Source: Terriglobus sp. (GTDB lineage: Bacteria; Acidobacteriota; Terriglobia; Terriglobales; Acidobacteriaceae). Taken from it: a stretch of 7,348 bases of DNA. The notes beneath the pieces are model-generated. The model had not been told where the DNA came from. It saw only the letters and a program-made list of their open reading frames with translations, and did not search any database. The translations under genes and the position numbers were made by a program. This document shows positions 1 to 6,527 of this stretch, piece after piece (positions within the stretch are counted from its first letter, which is position 1; the number at the start of each line of letters is the position of its first letter). Location of the stretch: assembly GCA_023265355.1 (NCBI GenBank), contig JAHFTZ010000107.1, positions 1-7,348 of the forward strand, written 5' to 3'.

Positions 1-12
1 AAATTTTCAACT

Positions 13-786
13 GTGCCGATGGATCGATTTGAAGAAGTCGGTGCAGCGCCGTCTCTACGGGTTGACGCTGCTCTCAATATCAAGTTGAAAGCAGGAAACA
101 TGAGCTCGTACACGTTCAAACAAAATTCATATATCAACTACAAATTGAAAGCCTGTCTCGCAGCTGGGATGAACGCCACGGTCTTCACTCTGGGAGCTTT
201 CGGAAGCGTGGTCGGTCAATCGAACAGACCTTCCGAAGAGAAGGCTGCGAACTCCGCTGCCCGCAACGGAGCTGGCCAGAAGCTAGTCGATACGCTTCGC
301 CCGGTGATACTTCACGCCAGTATTTCCCAGGATCCTTGCGACGATTTATCAAGGGAAATAGGGGAAGCGGTTCCATATTCTCAATACTCACAACAGGGCG
401 TTGCGGAACACAGAATCACATTTAGCCAACCCCCTCCGCAACGACACGACTCAGAAATCGACGTAACCCGACGCCAACTGAGCTTAGAACCGGTGGCGGA
501 GATTCCGCCACCTTTGAGCGCTTGGGACAATGAGGAAGAGAACGTATTGGCCGCGCAGGACAACGTGACTCTTCAGTTGAGCGAAGATGTGACGCTAGAC
601 CGAATGAGTCATTATCTTTGGATCCTGTCAGTATTTTTCTCGTTTTATAGTTGTGTCGCGATTGGGATGATTCTCGCCAGACGGACTTCTGGTTACCAGA
701 AACGGCAGCGCACTTCAGGGGTGTCCGTAAGCTCCAACCAGATAGCGCGCGCGCCCGTACCGGTTGTTACGGTACAAGCTCTTTGA
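13..786 (+). CDS. Hypothetical membrane-anchored protein, function unknown
   Basis: I do not recognise this protein. The reading frame is open to the left window edge, so the true start may be upstream, at GTG 13, or at ATG 100 (229 aa). ATG 100 has only a weak purine-rich stretch before it. If it starts at ATG 100, the N-terminus is polar with lysines, followed by a mildly hydrophobic run (residues 47-68 in the 257-aa numbering) that could be a signal peptide or anchor. The middle (about 70-195) is hydrophilic, with a proline-rich IPPPL segment near 165 and an acidic stretch (DNEEEN). Residues 201-222 form a clear membrane helix rich in F, I, L and V, followed by RR and a basic tail. The inferred topology is an extracytoplasmic middle domain held by a C-terminal helix with a short cytoplasmic tail. 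The base composition looks more A+T-rich than the flagellar genes that follow. Its place before fliC hints at, but does not show, a motility or surface role. Confidence 0.6.
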   Translation: MPMDRFEEVGAAPSLRVDAALNIKLKAGNMSSYTFKQNSYINYKLKACLAAGMNATVFTLGAFGSVVGQSNRPSEEKAANSAARNGAGQKLVDTLRPVILHASISQDPCDDLSREIGEAVPYSQYSQQGVAEHRITFSQPPPQRHDSEIDVTRRQLSLEPVAEIPPPLSAWDNEEENVLAAQDNVTLQLSEDVTLDRMSHYLWILSVFFSFYSCVAIGMILARRTSGYQKRQRTSGVSVSSNQIARAPVPVVTVQAL

Positions 787-910
787 CGCAGGATCACCTC
801 GCTGGATAACACGGCGAGTGCCGGTCGCGCACTGCTCCCTTCATTTGGAAGTTGAGAGCTCTCGCAAGCTGAAGTCGTTCGTCTGGAGAAAAACATCTCT
901 CTCGTTTGTG

Positions 911-937
911 TGAATGACTTCTGTGGGATGCCGATAG
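911..937 (+). promoter_or_regulatory. Candidate FliA (sigma-28) promoter of fliC
   Basis: TGAA (911-914), then exactly 15 bases, then GCCGATAG (930-937) resembles the flagellar sigma-28 consensus TAAA-N15-GCCGATAA: 3 of 4 in the -35 core and 7 of 8 in the -10. Late flagellar genes such as flagellin are classically FliA-dependent. Transcription would start near 944 and give a leader of about 100 bases before the flagellin ATG. The rest of the -35 element (GTTT) is not conserved, so this is a plausible motif match and not a demonstrated promoter. Confidence 0.5.
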
Positions 938-1043
938 TGCTTCTGTCCAGACGTCCTCCCCTCGAACCGCGGCTCCCCAACCAGGGTCCACACAAACGAC
1001 GAGCGTAGGTCCACATTTGGCAACCTAAAAGGAGATTCAACAC

Positions 1044-2186
1044 ATGGCACTCACAATCTTGAATAACATCTCGGCGATTACTGCACAGAATTCACTGTCG
1101 AACACACAGATGAATCTGCAGAAGACCCTCACGCAGCTCTCGACCGGCCTCAGAATCAACTCCGGCTCGGATGACGCTGCAGGTTTGTCGATCGCAAACG
1201 GAATGCAGGCGAACATCGCCGCGTTGACCCAGTCGCAGCAGAACGCAAACAACGGTATCGGCATGCTGCAGACCGCTGACGGCGCCCTCTCCCAGGTCAC
1301 CTCCCTCCTCAACCGTGCAGTGACTCTCGCAGTCCAGGGTTCGACAAGCAACATCACCGCCAGCCAGGCAACCGCTCTGAACAACGAATTTCAGTCGATC
1401 CTTTCGGAAGTAACGCAGATCGGTGCAACCACCAACTTCAACGGCGCAAACGTCTTCGCTTCCAATACCCCCGTCAGCTTCAGTTCCACGCAGTCCAGTC
1501 TTGCGACCACGACCGCGCTTACTGCGGGCGAATCCGTCACGATCGCGGATGCCAGCACGGGCGGTACCTTCATCTACAAAGCAGGCGCCAGCAACACCCT
1601 TGCTGACCTGACCGCTGCCATCGCCGGTGCTGTTACGGACGGAACACTCTCCGCGAACGTAACGGGCACTGTTGTGGCCGGCAAGTTTGTGATCGGTGAG
1701 ACTGCTGGGGACGCCGGCATCACGGTAAGCACGACTTCTGCCGCTCTCGGAGCGATGGTTGCTGCCCCGGGTACCAACAACACCAACACCGTATACATCG
1801 GCGATGGTGTGACCACTGGCGCTGCGAATACTACGATTGTCACGACGATCAACGCCCTGTCGTCTACGTCGCTGTCGCTCAACACGGACACGCTGAACAG
1901 CGCCACTGCTTCGCAGACGGCTCTTGCTCATGTCACCGCTGCGATCACCACGATCGCTGCACAGCGCGGCGTCATCGGCGCTTCGGTCAACCGCCTCACG
2001 GCCGCCACCGCAGTTATGTCGAACGAAGTACAGAACCTGCAGAGTGCGACCAACAGCATCCAGAACGCGGATATCGGCAAAACTGTTGCAAACATGACGC
2101 AGTACAACATCCTCCAGTCCACCGGCATGGCAGCTCTGCAGCAGTCCAACCAGGCTCAGCAGGCCGTTCTGAAGCTTGTTCAGTAA
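1044..2186 (+). CDS. fliC: Flagellin (flagellar filament subunit)
   Basis: Flagellin is the exported protein that polymerises into the flagellar filament. The 380-aa product has the conserved N-terminal D0/D1 helices (residues 1-140), with TGLRINSGSDDAAGLSIA near 34-51, LNRAVTLAVQG near 89-99 and the TNFNGANVF turn near 130-140. The C-terminal D1/D0 helices (about 290-380) contain NADIGKTVANMTQYNILQ and end in QAVLKLVQ. The variable middle (about 140-280) is short, rich in A, T and S, and holds a flagellin hook IN-like module (about 160-230). There is no signal peptide, as expected for type III export. The start is well supported: AAAAGGAG (1027-1034) lies 9 bases before the ATG. A sigma-28-like promoter precedes it and a strong terminator follows, so it is probably a single-gene unit expressed at high level. 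Arg91, Leu95 and Glu115 align with Salmonella residues known for TLR5 contact (R90, L94, E114), while other residues of that patch differ. Confidence 0.97.
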   Translation: MALTILNNISAITAQNSLSNTQMNLQKTLTQLSTGLRINSGSDDAAGLSIANGMQANIAALTQSQQNANNGIGMLQTADGALSQVTSLLNRAVTLAVQGSTSNITASQATALNNEFQSILSEVTQIGATTNFNGANVFASNTPVSFSSTQSSLATTTALTAGESVTIADASTGGTFIYKAGASNTLADLTAAIAGAVTDGTLSANVTGTVVAGKFVIGETAGDAGITVSTTSAALGAMVAAPGTNNTNTVYIGDGVTTGAANTTIVTTINALSSTSLSLNTDTLNSATASQTALAHVTAAITTIAAQRGVIGASVNRLTAATAVMSNEVQNLQSATNSIQNADIGKTVANMTQYNILQSTGMAALQQSNQAQQAVLKLVQ

Positions 2187-2219
2187 TTTCAACCTCTACT
2201 AACTTCAAACGCTAACCGG

Positions 2220-2262
2220 GGAAGGTGAGACCACAACGGGTCTCACCTTCCGCTTTCTGTCC
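2220..2262 (+). terminator. Intrinsic terminator after fliC
   Basis: A perfect 13-bp inverted repeat (GGAAGGTGAGACC at 2220-2232 and its complement at 2239-2251) closes a 6-base loop. It is followed by the pyrimidine-rich GCTTTCTGTCCT. It begins 33 bases after the flagellin stop. The stem is unusually long and perfect, while the T-tract is imperfect. It probably ends most flagellin transcripts and also protects the mRNA 3' end, insulating fliD from flagellin-level expression. Confidence 0.85.
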
Positions 2263-2337
2263 TACTGCGCGGGCGCTCTCGCACAACCAGCCTGTAAAAC
2301 CCTCTAAGTCGCTCTTAGTTGAGGCAAGGTCTAGCCC

Positions 2338-4011
2338 ATGAGTTCCACCTCCGGAATCAATTCCCTCCTGTCCTCCACCACGGCGTCTTCCTCCGTGAAC
2401 CTCAGCAGCATCCTGGCCTCCGCCACGGGAGCAACCACCCCTGGCATTGACGTCGCTGGAGCCGTCTCTGCGGCAATCTATGCCGCACGCGCGCCCGAAC
2501 GAATCTGGCAGGCCCAGCAGGCGACGCTCGCAGCACAGACCACCGCGCTCACCGCCATCCAGACGGCGACCTCCACACTCACCACGGACATGCATTCGCT
2601 CAACAGTCTGACCGGCCCTCTCTCTGCACGGACTGTCTCCTCGTCGAACTCCTCCGTTCTCACTGCGACCGCAGCCACCGGCACCGTCGCAGGCACTCAC
2701 TCCGTCAACATCATCCGTACCGCGCAGACCGGCGCGTGGTACTCCGATCTCGCATCGAGTCCCATCGCTGCCGTACCCGCCACCTCTTTTACTCTCACGT
2801 CCAGCAGCGGCTCAGCAACCTTCACCACCGGAAGTGGAATCAATTCGCTCAAGGATCTGGCCGCTGCCATCAACAGCAACACGTCTCTCGGCGTCAACGC
2901 AACCGTCGTCACCGGCTCCAGCGGTTCACGCCTCGCGATCCTCAGCTCCACCTCCGGCAAGGCGGCAGACTTCTCAATTACCTCCGCCTCTTATACCGGC
3001 ACCACCTGGTCTTCACCGGATATCCCCGCCGGTGGTTCCCTTGGCGCAAACAGCTTCACCCTTTCCAGCGGCACAGCCTCCACCACCTTCACCACCACGG
3101 CGGGCGAAACGTACGCCACCCTTGCGAACACAATCAATAACACGCTTCCCAGCCTCAACGTCACGGCAAGCGCCGTGACCGATAGCAACGGCACTCACCT
3201 GTCGATCGTTCCTGCCGATGGAACAACTCCTTTCACCATCAGCGAACCCAGCTTCAACTTCTCGCAAGCTGTGGCCGGAGCAGACGCATCGCTCACTGTC
3301 GATGGCGTTCCCCTCACCAGCGCGAACAACACCGTCAGCGGCGCCATTCCAGGTGTGACACTCCGCCTTCTCGGCGCGACGATCGGGGAAACCAATCTCA
3401 CCGTAGCATCAGACGCGGCAGGCATCTCCACCGCCGTTAACCAGTTCGTCTCCGACTACAACACCGCCATCCGTCTCGTGAATTCGCAGTTCTCTTACAA
3501 CGCCGCCAGCTCGTCGCAAGGCATCCTCGGCTCCGACCCCAGTGTGCGTGCTCTGCAGAGTTCGCTCATGAGCGCACTCAACTACGCCAACACACCGGCC
3601 TCCGGAACCACCTCGGCCCCCTCCCTTGCCTCCCTCGGCATCAACGTGGGTAACGATGGAACGCTCACCGTGGACACGCCTACGCTCAACAGCGCGCTGG
3701 TCAACAATCCCCTTGACGTTCAAAACTTTTTTCAAGGCGAAAGCCTCAACGGCTTCGCTGCTTCCTTCAATACGGCTCTGAGCAACTACACGGACCCCTC
3801 CTCGGGAGCCTTCACTGTCGACCTCAAAAGCATCAGTGACACCAGTCTCGACCTGACGAAGCACATCAATGACTTCGAAAACTTCTACATCGCCAACCAG
3901 CAGACACTTCTCACCGCCATGTACAGCAAGGCAGAGATTGCGCTGCAACAACTTCCGACACAGATGGCGCAGATCCAGGCGATGCTCGGCAATACAAAGA
4001 ATGGTGGCTAA
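2338..4011 (+). CDS. fliD: Flagellar filament cap protein (hook-associated protein 2)
   Basis: FliD forms the cap at the filament tip that folds and inserts incoming flagellin. The 557-aa product matches the family in order. A Ser/Thr-rich start is followed by the FliD N-terminal domain (about 36-135), with GIDVAGAVSAAI and a helical region ending in SSSNSSVLTATA. Two consecutive flagellin hook IN-like modules follow (about 150-216 and 239-303). The C-terminal domain (about 325-555) has NQFVSDYNTAIRLVN, GILGSDPSVRALQSSL, ASLGINVGNDGTLTVD and a long terminal helix. It lacks a signal peptide, consistent with type III export. The Shine-Dalgarno sequence is weak (AAGG at 2326-2329). The stop TAA overlaps the fliS ATG by one base (TAATG). 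No convincing promoter was found between the fliC terminator and this start, so its transcription is either read-through or driven by an unrecognised promoter at 2252-2337. Confidence 0.95.
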   Translation: MSSTSGINSLLSSTTASSSVNLSSILASATGATTPGIDVAGAVSAAIYAARAPERIWQAQQATLAAQTTALTAIQTATSTLTTDMHSLNSLTGPLSARTVSSSNSSVLTATAATGTVAGTHSVNIIRTAQTGAWYSDLASSPIAAVPATSFTLTSSSGSATFTTGSGINSLKDLAAAINSNTSLGVNATVVTGSSGSRLAILSSTSGKAADFSITSASYTGTTWSSPDIPAGGSLGANSFTLSSGTASTTFTTTAGETYATLANTINNTLPSLNVTASAVTDSNGTHLSIVPADGTTPFTISEPSFNFSQAVAGADASLTVDGVPLTSANNTVSGAIPGVTLRLLGATIGETNLTVASDAAGISTAVNQFVSDYNTAIRLVNSQFSYNAASSSQGILGSDPSVRALQSSLMSALNYANTPASGTTSAPSLASLGINVGNDGTLTVDTPTLNSALVNNPLDVQNFFQGESLNGFAASFNTALSNYTDPSSGAFTVDLKSISDTSLDLTKHINDFENFYIANQQTLLTAMYSKAEIALQQLPTQMAQIQAMLGNTKNGG

Positions 4012-4475
4012 TGCCCTACGACACAGGTCTCTCTTACCGCAGAACCGCCATTGAGGGCGCAAGCCCCATCGGCTTGGTCATCGCACTCTACGACACCTTA
4101 TGGGGCAATCTCCGCCGAGCGACCGAGGCGATTCGCGAGAACGACATCGAGACCCGTTGCCTTGAGCTCAATCACGCCTTCCTCGTCCTCGGGCAACTCG
4201 AGAGCTGGGTCGCACCGGTGAACGGAGGCGATCTCGCTCTGAGTCTCACGCAGTTCTACCGGTATCTGCGCGCGAAGATGATGGAAGCCTCCCTGCAGCA
4301 ATCTGCAAAAACTCTCGAGGAGCTCATGAACCTCATTCTTCACGTGCGCAGCGCATGGCAGCAGCGCGATATGGATCCGGTTCAGGCCAGCGCAGCGCCT
4401 GCGGCAACGCAGCTTTCTGCAACGCCCGATCTGGCCACGGAATCCCGCCGAATCGCTCTGTCCTTTTCCGCATAA
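4011..4475 (+). CDS. fliS: Flagellin export chaperone
   Basis: FliS binds the C-terminal helix of flagellin in the cytoplasm, prevents premature polymerisation and delivers flagellin to the export gate. The 154-aa product shows the family pattern: a tyrosine-containing N-terminus (YDTGLSYRRTAIEGASP), then LVIALYDTLWGNLRRATEAI, then LNHAFLVLGQLESWV, then a GGDLALSLTQFYRYLRAKM helix. The last 35 or so residues are Ala/Gln/Thr-rich and probably disordered. The length is slightly above the usual 125-140 aa because of this tail. The start overlaps the fliD stop by one base, so translation is probably coupled to fliD. The fliD-fliS pairing is the classic arrangement. Confidence 0.94.
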   Translation: MPYDTGLSYRRTAIEGASPIGLVIALYDTLWGNLRRATEAIRENDIETRCLELNHAFLVLGQLESWVAPVNGGDLALSLTQFYRYLRAKMMEASLQQSAKTLEELMNLILHVRSAWQQRDMDPVQASAAPAATQLSATPDLATESRRIALSFSA

Positions 4476-4484
4476 CAAGTTTGT

Positions 4485-4492
4485 GCCGATAA
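4485..4492 (+). promoter_or_regulatory. Possible sigma-28 -10 element before motA
   Basis: GCCGATAA is a perfect match to the flagellar sigma-28 -10 consensus and sits 10 bases after the fliS stop and 58 bases before motA. At the standard spacing the -35 position (4466-4469) reads TTCC and not TAAA. A TAACAAGTTT resembling the -35 box lies at 4473-4482, far too close to work with it. The same octamer also occurs inside repA (7069-7076), so chance occurrence is realistic. Confidence 0.3.
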
Positions 4493-4507
4493 GGACTCAA
4501 CCCGCTG

Positions 4508-4550
4508 CTCGTCTTCACTCTGAGCCGTACAAGGAAGAAAGGAAGACGAG
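4508..4550 (+). promoter_or_regulatory. Leader hairpin abutting the motA start codon
   Basis: CTCGTCTTC (4508-4516) and GAAGACGAG (4542-4550) form a perfect 9-bp inverted repeat with a 25-base loop. The right arm ends on the base before the motA ATG. The purine-rich Shine-Dalgarno candidates AAGG (4531-4534) and AAAGGA (4538-4543) lie in the loop and at the foot of the right arm. If it forms in the mRNA, the helix would occlude part of the ribosome binding site and hold the start codon at its base. A regulatory role is inference. Confidence 0.4.
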
Positions 4551-5336
4551 ATGCGAATGAGTGCGATCGGTGGAATCCTCGTCGCCATTCTGGGCATCGC
4601 GCTCGGCCTCTATTTGGACGGAGGCCAGATCGCGCAGATGCTGCAGCCAACCGCGGCTCTCATCGTCTTCGGCGGCACGCTCGGCGCAGTCTTCATCCAG
4701 TTTCCTTTCCCCGTTGTTCTCAAAGCAACCGCGCAACTTCGTTACGTCTTCATGGACAGGCAGGACCCGGCGCGCGAACTCATCGCGCAGCTCATTCGCT
4801 ACACCCAGATCGTGCGCCGTGAAGGCTTGGTCGCGTTGGACAGGGAGTTGGAATCGATCGATGACCCTTTCTTCCGCAAATGCCTCACGCTCGCCATCGA
4901 TGGAACCACGCCCAACCATCTACGCGCCATGATGGAGATCGAACTCGACAACGCCTGCGAGAGCGACGAGCTCCTGCCGCGCGTGTTTGAATCGGCGGGT
5001 GGATTCGCTCCCACCGTGGGCATCCTCGGCGCCGTGATCGGCCTCATTCAGGTCATGCAGAAACTCGAAAATATTAACGAAGTCGGTAAAGGAATCGCTG
5101 TCGCCTTCGTTGCGACGATCTACGGCGTCGGTTCGGCAAATCTCTTCTTCCTGCCCTGCGCAGGCCGCATCAAGATCCTCGTTCAACGCCGGGGCCTGCT
5201 GCGCGAGATGATGCTCGAAGGCGTGCTTGCGATCATCGATCGCGCGAATCCCCGAACGCTCGAAACAAAACTCTCCGCCTATCTCAGCACACCTGCTCCC
5301 CGGAAAGAAGTCGCCAAGCTGGTCGCTGCTTCGTGA
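4551..5336 (+). CDS. motA: Flagellar motor stator protein MotA
   Basis: MotA and MotB form the inner-membrane stator that converts ion flow into flagellar rotation. The 261-aa product has the family's four membrane helices (about 5-22, 33-54, 150-172 and 182-204). The cytoplasmic loop contains RREGLVALDRELESIDDPFF (89-108), whose charged residues correspond to the region that contacts the rotor protein FliG. The two functional prolines are present: Pro154 in GGFAPTVGILG and Pro202 in LFFLPCAGRI, equivalent to P173 and P222 of E. coli MotA. The size fits the 250-290 aa family. The start at ATG 4551 follows AAAGGA (4538-4543) at 7 bases, and an in-frame ATG two codons later is an alternative. 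The stop overlaps the motB GTG start in the sequence GTGA, indicating coupled translation and matched amounts of the two subunits. Confidence 0.96.
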   Translation: MRMSAIGGILVAILGIALGLYLDGGQIAQMLQPTAALIVFGGTLGAVFIQFPFPVVLKATAQLRYVFMDRQDPARELIAQLIRYTQIVRREGLVALDRELESIDDPFFRKCLTLAIDGTTPNHLRAMMEIELDNACESDELLPRVFESAGGFAPTVGILGAVIGLIQVMQKLENINEVGKGIAVAFVATIYGVGSANLFFLPCAGRIKILVQRRGLLREMMLEGVLAIIDRANPRTLETKLSAYLSTPAPRKEVAKLVAAS

Positions 5337-6055
5337 GCCGTCGCCGCAAACGAACGCCGGAACATGGAGCAAGCGAGCGTTGGCTCGTCTCCTACGCCGA
5401 TTTCATGACACTGCTCTTCGCCCTCTTCGTCGTTCTCTTCGCCTCCGCGCAGCAGGATAAGCGCTCCGTGCGTAAGGTTTCTGAAGCGGTAAAAAATGGC
5501 TTTCAGGAGCTGGGCGCTTTCAGCGCCTCACGGCCACTGATTCCGAACGAGAAAGCTATTCCCTCCGTCAGCGACACCTCGGAACTTCAGGCGAAGCTCA
5601 ATCATGCGCTGGGAAAAGAAATCGCCCAGAAGTCTGTGCTGCTTCGCTCTACACCGGACGGCTTCGTCATCAGTCTGCATGAGCTTGGCTTCTTCGACAG
5701 TGGCCAGGCTACCCTGCTGCCCGGCGCCTCCGAGACCATCAAGCGAATCGCTGGCGTCCTGATGCAGTACGGCCTCGATATGCGTGTCGAAGGTCACTCC
5801 GACAATATTCCGATTCACAACGCTACCTTCTCTTCGAACTGGGATCTCTCCGTCGCACGCTCCACAGCCGTGGCCATGATGCTCCTCAAGGACTCGGGCT
5901 TCGACCCCAGACGGATGTCCATCGCCGGATACGCTGAGTTTCATCCGGCCGCTACGAACGATACGCCGGAAGGCAGAAGAGCGAATCGCCGCGTGGACCT
6001 CATCATCGTCGCCAAAAATCCCAATACCGCCTCGTTCTCTCCTGCGAAAAAGTAG
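5333..6055 (+). CDS. motB: Flagellar motor stator protein MotB
   Basis: MotB anchors the stator to peptidoglycan and carries the ion-binding aspartate. The 240-aa product starts with a basic cytoplasmic segment (MSRRRKR), then a single membrane helix (about 22-42). Asp23 in the SYADFMTLLFALFVVLF motif is the expected ion-binding residue (D32 of E. coli MotB). A linker follows, and then an OmpA-like peptidoglycan-binding domain (about 100-230) with VEGHSDNIPI, FSSNWDLSVARS, GYAEFHPAATN and NRRVDLII. The Asp and Arg of GHSDN and NRRVDL are the ligand-binding pair of this fold. The helix resembles proton-type MotB more than sodium-type PomB or MotS, but ion choice cannot be settled by reading. 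The start is GTG with no Shine-Dalgarno sequence, overlapping the motA stop by 4 bases. No gene follows on this strand. Confidence 0.96.
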   Translation: MSRRRKRTPEHGASERWLVSYADFMTLLFALFVVLFASAQQDKRSVRKVSEAVKNGFQELGAFSASRPLIPNEKAIPSVSDTSELQAKLNHALGKEIAQKSVLLRSTPDGFVISLHELGFFDSGQATLLPGASETIKRIAGVLMQYGLDMRVEGHSDNIPIHNATFSSNWDLSVARSTAVAMMLLKDSGFDPRRMSIAGYAEFHPAATNDTPEGRRANRRVDLIIVAKNPNTASFSPAKK

Positions 6056-6087
6056 CCGCTTGCACAAACCTAATCCTGCGAGAAACG

Positions 6088-6120
6088 GCTCCGTATCAAC
6101 GGAAGCTACCCTCTTTCTCT
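6088..6120 (+). terminator. Weak candidate terminator after motB
   Basis: GCTCCGT (6088-6094) can pair with ACGG-A-AGC (6099-6106) around the loop ATCA, leaving one bulged A, and is followed by pyrimidine-rich TACCCTCTTTCTCT. The stem is short and the T-tract is interrupted by C, so it would be a poor intrinsic terminator. It is the only hairpin noticed between motB and the repeat array. Confidence 0.25.
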
Positions 6121-6123
6121 GCT

Positions 6124-6242
6124 GTACCCGGAAGGACGATGCTTCTGTACGCGGAGGGACGATCTCTGCGTACCCCGCGGGACGCCCAAAAAACACCTGG
6201 AGGGACGAAATGCACGTGCCTTTCCTGTACCGGGAAGGACGA
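6124..6242 (+). repeat. Iteron-like direct repeats, cluster A (five copies)
   Basis: Five direct copies of a 16-base motif begin at 6124 (GTACCCGGAAGGACGA), 6147 (GTACGCGGAGGGACGA), 6170 (GTACCCCGCGGGACGC), 6193 (ACACCTGGAGGGACGA, degenerate at the left) and 6227 (GTACCGGGAAGGACGA). The first four are spaced exactly 23 bases apart, and the fifth follows after 34, that is, one extra helical turn. Two of the spacers are similar (TCTCTGC-like). About two helical turns per unit places the copies on one DNA face, as expected for sites of an initiator protein. The nearby repA makes iterons the best explanation. Confidence 0.8.
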
Positions 6243-6359
6243 AACCGCTCCCGTCAGGCATAGGCATCGAAGGAGGAATCTGCCGCTGGCCTCCCCTGTA
6301 GGCCTCCGCACTTCCCGAGGGATGGAAAGGTCAGGGCAACAGGGCACGTGCCTCACCTG
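6212..6359 (+). repeat. Second repeat pair centred on GCACGTGCC
   Basis: GCACGTGCCTTTCCTG (6212-6227) and GCACGTGCCTCACCTG (6344-6359) agree at 14 of 16 bases. Each contains the palindrome GCACGTGC, and the second extends to GGCACGTGCC (6343-6352). The copies are 132 bases apart. The first overlaps the left end of the last repeat of cluster A by one base. They may be binding sites for a second protein, for example a regulator or host factor, but the role is unknown. Confidence 0.6.
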
Positions 6360-6527
6360 AGAACCGCTACTGGGCTTCTGGTGGCATGCGTCTGTTGGGT
6401 TGAAGGTGTGATTCAGTTATTTTTCCCCACATATACGCAGTTTCGTCGCCAGGAGAATCCTGCGATACAAATTGCACTTCCTGAAAAGCATCTTGGATAT
6501 CTTGCTTCCTTTAAGCAGATGGAATTT
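6243..6527. other. Spacer between the two iteron clusters
   Basis: This stretch contains no supported gene. It has small local repeats: AGGCAT twice in tandem (6256-6267) and GGCCTCC twice at 13 bases (6288-6294, 6301-6307). It also has the small hairpin CAGGA-GAA-TCCTG (6450-6462) and AAGCA-N12-TGCTT (6486-6507). The right half (6411-6527) is visibly richer in A+T than the G+C-rich left half and is the best candidate for an unwinding element. Confidence 0.45.

Noticed and set aside
791..800. GGATCACCTC resembling the 3' end of 16S rRNA
   Set aside because: Only about ten bases match, the continuation differs, and no other rRNA sequence is present. Chance similarity.
798..818. Inverted repeat CTCGC / GCGAG after the first gene as a terminator
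   Set aside because: Only five base pairs around an 11-base loop and no following T-tract.
1092..2192. Long open frame (366 aa) antisense to fliC
   Set aside because: It is fully opposite a certain flagellin gene, has an Arg/Gly/Asp/Cys-rich composition typical of an antisense shadow in G+C-rich coding DNA, and shows no recognisable domain.
3214..3220. GCCGATG inside fliD as a promoter element
   Set aside because: It is internal to the coding region with no downstream start that needs it, and shows how often this short motif arises by chance here.
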